From Amycolatopsis coloradensis (lineage in GTDB: Bacteria; Actinomycetota; Actinomycetes; Mycobacteriales; Pseudonocardiaceae), in assembly GCF_037997115.1 (NCBI RefSeq), contig NZ_CP150484.1, positions 6,573,094-6,637,093 on the forward strand: a stretch of DNA of 64,000 nucleotides. Reading direction: 5' to 3'. The position numbers and the translations under genes are program-made. Each line of letters opens with the position of its first letter. The first letter of the stretch is position 1. The notes under the pieces are model-generated. The model made no database searches and had not been told where the DNA came from. It worked only from the letters and a program-made list of their open reading frames with translations. Shown here piece by piece: positions 14,831 through 23,700 of this stretch.

Positions 14831-17757
14831 CGTTCCTCCTTGGCTGCGTTGCTCGTGGTCAGGTCCAGCACGCCGTCGAGCCGGCCGTGGGCGGCCCGGA
14901 CGGCGTCGGCGCCGCCGGGGTGCTGGTCGGCGAACACGACGGTCGCGCCCAGTTCGGCACCCAGCCGGGTGGCCAGGTCGCGGGCGGTGACGTCCAGTTC
15001 GCCTTCGATCAGGTAGACCGGGGTCTCGGCGGACCGGGCGCCGAGCGCGACGTCGGTGACGGCCCTGGTCGGCTCGATCCAGTAGCGGTCGCGCTGGAAC
15101 GGATAACCCGGCAACGTGGTCTTCCGCGGGTCGCGGCCGTCGTGATAGGCCCGCCAGTCGATGTCCGCCCCGGAAAGCCAGGCGCGGCCGAGCGCTTCGG
15201 TGAGCACGGCCGTGTCCTGGCGGGGGTCGGCCTCGCCGGGCAGGGTCGGAACCAGCAGCGGCCACGAGGTCTGCGGGAAATCGGGGTGACCGCGGAACAT
15301 CGAGCCGAGCGACTGCCCGGCTCCCAGTTCCAGCAACACGGTATCCGGGGAAACACTGGCAAGATGCTCGATCATCGCCGCGAACCGCACGGGACGGCAC
15401 ATGTGCTCGGCCCAGTAGCCGGGATCCTTCAGCTGCTTGAGCGTGATCGGCGCGCCGGTGACGTTCGACAGGTAGGGCACTTCCGGCTCGCGCGGCGTGA
15501 GGTTCTTCCGCGCCCACGCGGTCAGTTCCGCCGCGGCCGGGCGCAGGGCCCGCGAGTGGAAGGCGTGCGTGGTGCGCAGCGGCCTGGCCGGGACGCCGTG
15601 TCCGGCGAGTTCGGCGGCCAGCCTTTCGACGCCGTCGCCGGCGCCGGACACCACGATCATCCGCGGTCCGTTCACCGCGGCGACGTCGACGCCGAACGCC
15701 GTCACGTCGCCCACCAGCGCGGTGAGTTCGGCGGCCCCCAGCGGGACCGCGGCCATCGCGCCTTCCGGCAGCTTCTCGATCAGCTTCGCGCGGGTGGCGA
15801 CGAGCGCGGTGGCCTCTTCCAGGGTCAGGGCCCCGGCGAGCGTGGCGGCGGCGAACTCGCCGACGCTGTACCCGGCGAGCACGGACGGCTGGACTCCCCA
15901 GGCGCGCAGCAGGCGGCCGAGCGCGTAGCCGAGGGTGAACACTGCGGGCTGGGTGACCGACGGAGCGGCGTCCTCGCTGTCGGTCGCGCGACCCAGCAGG
16001 CGGGCGAGGTCGCCGCCGTCGGAACCGCGAGAGCCGTGCAGGCTCGTCGTCGGGTCAGTGCCGAGATGCGACTTGAACAGTGCGGCGCATTCGTCGACGG
16101 CGGCCTTGAACTCCGGCTCGCTCTCGTAGAGTCCACCCGCCATGCCGCGGTACTGCTCGCCGACCCCGGCGAGCAGGAAGCCGGCCTTCCGCGGCTTCGA
16201 GTCCGCTTCGGCCACCACGGACGCGAACGCGTCGACGGCGTCATCCACAGAGGACACAACCGTCATCCGCCGGTGCTCGAACGCCTTCCGGCCGTTGTGC
16301 AACGTGTAGGCGACGTCGGCCAGATCCGTCCACTCAGGACTGGAGGCGGCGAGCCTGCCGGTCATCGCGTCCGCCGCTTCGGAGGTCCGCGCGGACCACA
16401 CGAGCAGCTGGTGCGGACGCGCGGGCGGACGCTCCGGGCAGTCCTCCGGCGCTTCCTCGATGACGACGTGGGCGTCGGTGCCGCCGAAGCCGTACGCGCT
16501 GACGCCGGCCAGCCGGGGCCGCTCGCCGCGCGGCCAGTCGCCCAGTTCGGTCTGCACGACGAGTTTGTCACCGCTGTGGGCGAGCTGCGGGTTGGGCTTC
16601 TCGAAGTTGACCGCGGGCGGCAGCTTCTCGTGGTGCAACGCCAGCGCGGCCTTGATCAGGCGGGCGACGCCGCCCGCCTGGTTGATGTGCCCGAGATTCG
16701 CGTCGATCGAGCCGAGAGTGACCCGCTCGACGCCGTCGACGTCGAAAATCTTCTGTAGCGCGGAGATCTCCGCGACGTCACCGAACGGGGTGCCCAAAGT
16801 GGACACTTCGATATGGTCGATCTCGTCGGGCTCGACGTCGGCGGCGGCCATCGCCTCCGCTACGACGGCGGCCTGGCCGGGAACGCCCGGCAGGTTGAAC
16901 CCTTGCCGCGCGCGGTTGCCCTCGTGGTGGATGGCCCAGCCCCGGATCACCGCGTAGACGCGGTCGCCGTCGGCCAGCGCGTCCTCCAGCCGCCGCAGCA
17001 CGACGACGCCGAGACCGTTCCCTGGAACCTTGCCGTTGGCGCCCGCGTCGAGGATCCGGTTGATGCCGTCGGGCGCGAACCGGCTGCCCTCACGGTAGAG
17101 ATAGCCCGGTTCCTGAGGCACCACAACGGAAACCGAGCCGGACACGACCAGGTCGGACTCGCCGGTGAGCAGGCTGGAGCAGCCCTGCGCGACGGCGGCG
17201 AGCGCCGTCGAGCTACAGCTCTGCACGCTGACCGACGGGCCGGTCAGATCGAGCGCGTACGACAGCCGGGACGCGAGCAGATCCTTCTCGTTCTGCAGGA
17301 TCAGCTGATCCGGGCCGACGGTCAGCGCGGTGACGTCGTTGGACAGCAGGTTCGACAGCAGGTACGTACTCGGGGCGCCGCCGGCGAACACCCCGGCGAG
17401 GCCTTCGATCCGGTCCGGGTCGACACCCGCGTCCTCCAGCGCGTGCCACGCGCATTCGAGGAACAGCCGGTGCTGCGGGTCGAGGAGTTCGGCGTCGGCG
17501 CGGCTGTAGCCGAAGAAGTCGGCGTCGAAGCGGTCGATGCCGGGCAGCAACCCGGCCGCGGGGACGAACGCGGGATCGTCGGCCACTTCGGCGGGGACGC
17601 CCGCGGCCAGCAGTTCGGCGCGGGTCATCCGGGTGATGCCGTCGCGGCCGGCGCACAGATCGGCCCAGAACTTGCCGATGTCGGGCGCGCCGGGAAAGTT
17701 CCCGGCCATGCCGACGATCGCGATGTCGTCGCCGGTGTCCCGTTCTCGCGTGGTCAT
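14827..17757 (-). CDS. KS-AT didomain PKS protein with altered KS and no ACP
   Basis: A 976-aa PKS starting MTTRERDTGDDIAIVGMAG, without an N-terminal coiled-coil docking helix. The KS (about 12-430) keeps its cysteine (Cys181, VQSCSST). The HGTGT motif, however, reads STLGT within EVSTLGTPFGD, so the first catalytic histidine is serine. The GSVKSN-type lysine region is GSIDANLGH, with the second histidine kept. The AT (about 535-835) looks intact: GYSVGE serine, TRAKL arginine, and THAFHS, the malonyl-type signature. It ends PGYPFQRDRYWIEP, then about 80 residues resembling the start of a KR structural subdomain, and stops with no KR core or ACP. It lies 8 bp after the 2910-aa PKS and overlaps fkbK by ATGA. 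It could be a truncated module or, more interestingly, a trans-acting AT donor for the AT-defective module just upstream. Confidence 0.92.
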   Translation of the reverse strand: MTTRERDTGDDIAIVGMAGNFPGAPDIGKFWADLCAGRDGITRMTRAELLAAGVPAEVADDPAFVPAAGLLPGIDRFDADFFGYSRADAELLDPQHRLFLECAWHALEDAGVDPDRIEGLAGVFAGGAPSTYLLSNLLSNDVTALTVGPDQLILQNEKDLLASRLSYALDLTGPSVSVQSCSSTALAAVAQGCSSLLTGESDLVVSGSVSVVVPQEPGYLYREGSRFAPDGINRILDAGANGKVPGNGLGVVVLRRLEDALADGDRVYAVIRGWAIHHEGNRARQGFNLPGVPGQAAVVAEAMAAADVEPDEIDHIEVSTLGTPFGDVAEISALQKIFDVDGVERVTLGSIDANLGHINQAGGVARLIKAALALHHEKLPPAVNFEKPNPQLAHSGDKLVVQTELGDWPRGERPRLAGVSAYGFGGTDAHVVIEEAPEDCPERPPARPHQLLVWSARTSEAADAMTGRLAASSPEWTDLADVAYTLHNGRKAFEHRRMTVVSSVDDAVDAFASVVAEADSKPRKAGFLLAGVGEQYRGMAGGLYESEPEFKAAVDECAALFKSHLGTDPTTSLHGSRGSDGGDLARLLGRATDSEDAAPSVTQPAVFTLGYALGRLLRAWGVQPSVLAGYSVGEFAAATLAGALTLEEATALVATRAKLIEKLPEGAMAAVPLGAAELTALVGDVTAFGVDVAAVNGPRMIVVSGAGDGVERLAAELAGHGVPARPLRTTHAFHSRALRPAAAELTAWARKNLTPREPEVPYLSNVTGAPITLKQLKDPGYWAEHMCRPVRFAAMIEHLASVSPDTVLLELGAGQSLGSMFRGHPDFPQTSWPLLVPTLPGEADPRQDTAVLTEALGRAWLSGADIDWRAYHDGRDPRKTTLPGYPFQRDRYWIEPTRAVTDVALGARSAETPVYLIEGELDVTARDLATRLGAELGATVVFADQHPGGADAVRAAHGRLDGVLDLTTSNAAKEER

Positions 17758-17765
17758 GGGGTGGT

Positions 17766-20700
17766 TCACCTTCCGGTCCGGCTCGGGCGCTTGCGGAGCT
17801 TGGCGGTGCGGGCGCGGCGGCGCTCGCCGCGCGCGGAGACGTCTTCGGCGGGCTCGGCGGCCACCTGCGGCGCGCCGGGTTCGCCGAGAAGCGTGACGAA
17901 CTCGGCGATGGTCGGTTTCTCGAACAGGCTCGCCGGGGCCAGTTCGACGCCGAACTCCTTGGCGACGCGGCCGATCAGCACCAGGCCGATCAGCGAAGTA
18001 CCGCCGAGGTCGAAGAAGGGGTCGTGCACGCCGACCTGTTCCAGGCCGAGGCAGTCGCACCAGGCGGCGGCGACGCGCTCTTCGGCCGGGGTGCGCGGGG
18101 CGACGTACGCGGTGCGCAGATCGGGTCGCGGGTACCGCTCTCCGGTGGGGATCGCGGCGTCGGCGCCGACCAGCGCGTCGACCGAGCCCATCCGGGCCAG
18201 CGCGGCCAGCACGTCGGCCAGCGGGAGCGGCAGCACGGTCACCAGCGGCTCTCCGGAAGCGACGATCCGCGAGAGCAGTTCGGTGCCTTCTTCGGCGCCG
18301 ATGCCGAACTCCTCACGGAACTTGCGGGAGCCCTCCTGCGCTTCGGCGGAACCCGAAAGCCCGGACGCCGTCCAGGCATCGAGCTGCCAGGGACCCCACG
18401 CGACCGAGACGACCTGCTTCGCGGGACCGCGTCCGCCCGCCGAGGCCGAGGCGACCCCGTCGAGGAAGGCGTTGGCCGCGGAGTAGTCGATCTCGCCGAC
18501 GCCGACGGTGAGCGTCACCGTCGAGGAGTACAGGATCAGCAGGTCGACCGGTTCGACGCGCAGCGCCTCGGTCAGGGCCAGGGTGCCGTCGACCTTCGGC
18601 GCCAGCACCGCGGCCGCCTGCTCACGGGTCTTGTTCTGCAGCAGGCCACCACCGGCGACCCCGGCCGCGTGCACCACGCCGTCGAGGTAGCCGAAGTAAC
18701 CGCGGACCTCCGCCAGCAGCGCCGCGGCCTCGCCGGGGGCACTGACGTCGGCGCGCAAGGTGAGGACGTCGGCGCCGAGGGCGCGCAGATCCCGGACCGC
18801 CAGCAGGACTTCGCTCGTGCGGTCATCCACGCCATGATCCCGGATCCAGTCGTCCCAGGTCTCCTCCGGCGGCAGCTCGGACCGGCCGGCCAACGCGAGG
18901 TTCATCCCCAGCGGCGCGAGCCGCCGGGCCAGCGCGAGACCGAGGACACCGAGCCCGCCGGTGATCAGGTAGGTACCACCGGGCTTCCAGGCCAGCGAGT
19001 CGTCGACCTCGGGCAGCTCGACGACGTCGAAGCCGCGCAGCCAGCGCCGTCCGCCGCGCCAGGCGGCGACCGCGACGCCGTCGACGGTGTCCACTGTGGA
19101 CGCCGCCAGGAGGTCGAGCTCGTGCAGGGCCTGGGCGACCTTGTCCCCGGCGCGGTCGAAGTCCGCGTACTGCGCGTGGACCAGCGGGTACTCGGCGGCG
19201 ATCGCGTCGGCCGTGGCGGCGATGGTCGGGGCGAAGGCGTCGGTGGCGTCCCCGCCGAGGACGTCGAAACCGTTGCGTCCCAACGCGAGCAGATCGACAC
19301 GACGCCCGGCGCATTCGGCGCCGATTGCCTTGCCGAGCTCCAAGAGGCTGTAGAAGCCGGATTCGAGGCCGCCTGCGGTGAGCCCGAGGGCGTGCACGAT
19401 CCGCAGCGGGCCGTCCCCGGCGAGCACCTGGCGGTCCATCTCGGAGGCGACCGTGACGCGGTGCCCGGCGGCCTCCGCGGCGACCGCGAAGTCGTCGGCG
19501 AAGGCACCCGGCTCGGCGAACAGGACCAGGTCCCCCGGCGTCGCGGGGACTCGGCGAGTGGTGTCCCGATGCCACGTCGGAGTGTGCGCGGCCAGACCGG
19601 CGCGAACCGGTGTCTCCGGCTCGGCGGCGGACATCTGGTCGAGCGACCAACCCGAGCCGCGCGAGGCGACCTCCGGCCAGTAGCGGGTGCGCTGGAAGCG
19701 GTAGCCGGGCAGCGAAACGAACCGGCGGTCCGGTCCCGCGCCGTCCGCCCAGCCGATCTCGACGCCGTGCTCCCACAGCGTGCCGAGCGCGGTCAGCCAG
19801 GCACGCCGTCCGGTACCGGCCACCGGCTCCGGCAGCAGGGAGACCACCGGCGTCTGCGGCAGGTAGCGTCCGGCCGCCTCGGCGCCGTCGTCGCCGAGCC
19901 CGGCTTCCACCAGGACTCCGGCGTACTTCGCCAAGGCCAGCAGGCCGTCTTCGAAGCGGTCGTCCGCGATCCGCCAGTGGGCCGGGTCCGCGGCCTCGGC
20001 GGCGGTGAGCACCGTGCCGGTGCGGGGCGAGATCACCGGCGCCGTGGGCGTTCCCACCCGTGGGACCGGCCCGCCGAGCGCGAGTTCGAGGCCTTCGGCG
20101 AGCCCGAACAACCCGCCCGCGACGGCGGCGACACATTCGCCGGTCCCGCGTCCGAGCACCACGGCCGGTTCGAGGCCCCATGCGGTCAGCAGCCGGCAGA
20201 AGGCGTACTCGACGGCGAAGACCACGGCTCGTTCGTCGGCCTCGGCCGTGCCGTAGAGCGCGCCGAGGAGGTCGGCCCGGCCGTCCAGCAGGGCGGCGCA
20301 TTCGTCGATCGCGGCGCGGAACGCGAGTTCCGTGCGGTACAGCTCGTCGGTCGTGCCCTGCCAGGCGCGGCGGGTGCCGGGCAGCAGGAGACCGAAGCGC
20401 CGCTTGTCGGTGACGGCCGAGCCGCCGGTGACCGCGCGCAGTGCCGTGACGGCGTCGGCGTGGTCGCGCACCAGCACCGCCTTGCGGACCGGCAGTGCGC
20501 TACGCCCGGCCTGAGTCGTGAAGGCGACGTCGGCGAGTTCGAGGTCTTCGGTCAGGTGATCGGCCAAGGCCTCGGCGTTCGCGCGCAGCCCGGCTTCGCT
20601 CTGCCCGGACACCGTGAGCAGTTGCCATTCCGGGCCCGGCGCGGGCATCGGAGCGGGCGCCGCCTGATCGAGGACGAAGTGGACATTGGAGCCGGACCAG

Positions 20701-23700
20701 CCGAACGAGCTGACGCCCGCGCGCAGCACCCCGTCGGCGTTGGCCGGGAAGGGACGCGCCTCGGGGACCGGGCGGACCGTGCCGTCCACGGTGACCACCG
20801 AGTTCGGCGTGCTCAGGTGCAGGTTGCCCGGCAGGGTGCCGTGTTCCAGCGACAGCACGGTCTTGATCAGCCCGGCCATCCCCGCCGCGGCGAGCGTGTG
20901 GCCGACGTTCGTCTTGACGGCGCCGACGTAGAGCGGTTCGGGCGCGTTCCGCTCGCCGAAGATCTCACCGAGGGCGGTGAACTCGATCGCGTCGCCGAGT
21001 TGTGTGCCGGAGCCGTGTGCCTCGACGTAGCCGACCTCGTCGGGGGTGACCCCGGCGTCGGCGAGCGCCGCGCGGATGACCGCGTTCTGCGCCGCGCGGT
21101 TGGGTGCGGTGAGCCCGTTGCTGCGGCCGTCCTGGTTGGTCGCGGTGCCGCGGATGACCGCGCGGGTCCGCCTGCCCGGGCCGACCTCGCCCGCCCGGCG
21201 GAGCACCACGACGCCGCCGCCCTCGCCGATGACGTAGCCGTCGGCGCTCTCGTCGAAGGTCTTGGTGCGGCCGTCGGCGGCCAGCATGCTCATCTTGCAG
21301 GACTGGATGAACACGTCCGGGTTGATCATCGCCGAGGCCGCGCCGACGATCGCGATGTCGCATTCGCCGCGGCGGAGGCTCTGCACGGCCAGGTGCGCCG
21401 CGCTCAGCGCCGACGAGCAGGCGGTGTCGACGGTCAGACAGGGCCCGCGAAGGTCGAGCAGATGCGCGATGCGGCCGGCGGCGGCGGAAAGCGAGCTGCC
21501 GAGCCCGAAGTAGGGGTCGTCGGCCGCGTCCATGCCGTCGGCTTCGAGCTGCCGCATGCTGTACTGCATGGTGTCGATGAGTCCGGCGAACACGCCGGTG
21601 CGGCTGCCGCGCAGTTCGTCGGCGGTGAGCCCGGCGTCTTCGATGCCTTCCCACACCAGTTCCATGAGCAGGCGGAAGGTCGGGTCGAGCCTCCGCGCTT
21701 CCTGCGGAGAGAGGCCGAAGAACGCCGCGTCCCAGCCCGCGATGTCGTCGACGAACGCGCCCTGCTGCGTGTACGCCTTGCCCGGCGCGGTGCGGTCGGG
21801 GTCGTAGTAGTCGGCGGCGGTCCAGCGGTCCGGCGGCACCTCGCGGACCAGATCCTTGCCCTGGACGAGGTTCTCCCAGAACTTCTCCGGGGTGTCGCTG
21901 CCACCGGCGAAGCGGCAGGACAGACCGACGACGGCGACGTCCTGGCCCGCGGCGGCCGGTCCGGTGACGACGGTCCGCGGCTCCTGGGCCACAGGAGTGA
22001 GCGCGGCCAGCAGATGCGTGGCGAGCGCGGCCGGGGTCGCGTGGTCGAACACCATGGTCGGCGGCAGCGCAAGTCCGGTCTCGGTGTTGATCCGGCCGCG
22101 CAATTCGATGGCGGTGAGCGAATCGATACCCAGTTTCGTGAACTGCTGCCCGGCCGGGACACCGTCGGTGTGTCCGAGGACGGCGGCCGTGTGGGTCAGG
22201 ACGAGTTCGGTGAGCACGCGTTCGCGTTCGGCCTCGGGCAGTCCGGCGAGCCGGGCTCGCCACGCGTCGGCGGCTTCGGCGCCTTCCTCGGCGCGGGCGG
22301 CTTCGGCCTCGGCGATGGCGACGACCTCGGGCAGGTCGGCCAGCAGCGGGCTCGGCCGCAGCGCGGCGAACGGTGGGGCGAACTTCTCCCAGGTCAGTTC
22401 GGCGACGGTCAGCACGGTCTCGTCCCGGTCCAGTGCCTGCCCGAGCGCGACCAGGCCGGTCTCCGGGGCCATGGCCGGGACGCCGAGACCACTGAGCAGT
22501 TCGTCGAGGTCCGCGCCGACACCCATGCCGACCTCGCCCCAGCGACCCCACGCGATCGACGTCGCGGGGAGCCCGTTCGCCCGGCGGCGCTGCGCGACCG
22601 CTTCGAGATGCGCGTTCGCGGCGCCGTAGGCACTTTGGACCGCGTTGCCGATGGAGGCGGCGATCGAGGAGAACAGGACGAAGGCGTCTAGGTCGAGCCC
22701 GTCGGTGAGCTCTTCGAGGTTGCGTGTTCCGGCGACCTTCGGGCGGAGGACGTCGGCGTAGCGCGTGCGGTCCATCGACTCGATGAGACCGAGTTCGAGC
22801 ACGCCGGCGAGGTGGAAGACCGCGCGAAGATCGCCGCGGATCGGCTCGATGACGGCGGCGAGGGCGTCGCGGTCGGCGACGTCGCAGGCGGCGATGGTGA
22901 CGCGATCCCCGGCCAGTTCGGCCGCGCCGGGAGCGTCTTCTCCGTGGCGGGAAACGAGAACGACGTGGTCGGCGCCGTGGTCGGCCAGCCACCGGGCGAC
23001 GATCCCGCCGAGTCCGCCGGTGCCGCCGGTGACGAGCACGGTGCCGCGCGGCTGCCAGGACCGCTGGGGCTCGGCGGGCTCGGCGTGAGCGAGCCGCCTG
23101 CCGAACGCGCCAGCGGCCCGGACGGCGACCTGGTCCTCGCCGCGAGGGCCGGTGAGGACGCCGCGCAGCAAGGCGACGGTCCGCTCCCCCGCCTCGGCCG
23201 GGACGTCGACGAGGCCGCCCCACGCTTGCGGGTTCTCCAGCGCCGCCGCCCGGCCGAAGCCCCACAGCTGGGCCTGGGCAGGCGAATCCGGCGCGTCGTG
23301 GGCGCCGGTCGAGACCGCGCCCCGGGTGAGCGTCCACAGTGGACCTTGCGGGTCGCGGGCGGTCAGCTCCCGCACCAGGGTCATCGTGGCCTCGGCGCCG
23401 AACGAGAGTCCGTCGGTCTCGGTCTCGTCGAGGGCCAGCAAGGACAGGATGCCGTCGAAGGTCTCGTCCGGCAGTTCCACACGATCGGGCTGCTCGACGA
23501 CGAGCCGCCGCACCTCGGCACCGGCCAGTGCCTCGACGGCGGTCTCGATCCACGGGTGCTCGCGAGACGACGTGACGAGCAGCCAGCGCCCGGTGGCCGC
23601 GGTCGTCGCGGGGGTGAACGGCTGCCAGCGGACATGGTAGGCCAGCGAAGCCGCCTCGGCCGACAGCGACCGAGCGCGGCGGTAGCGAGACAGCGCGGGC

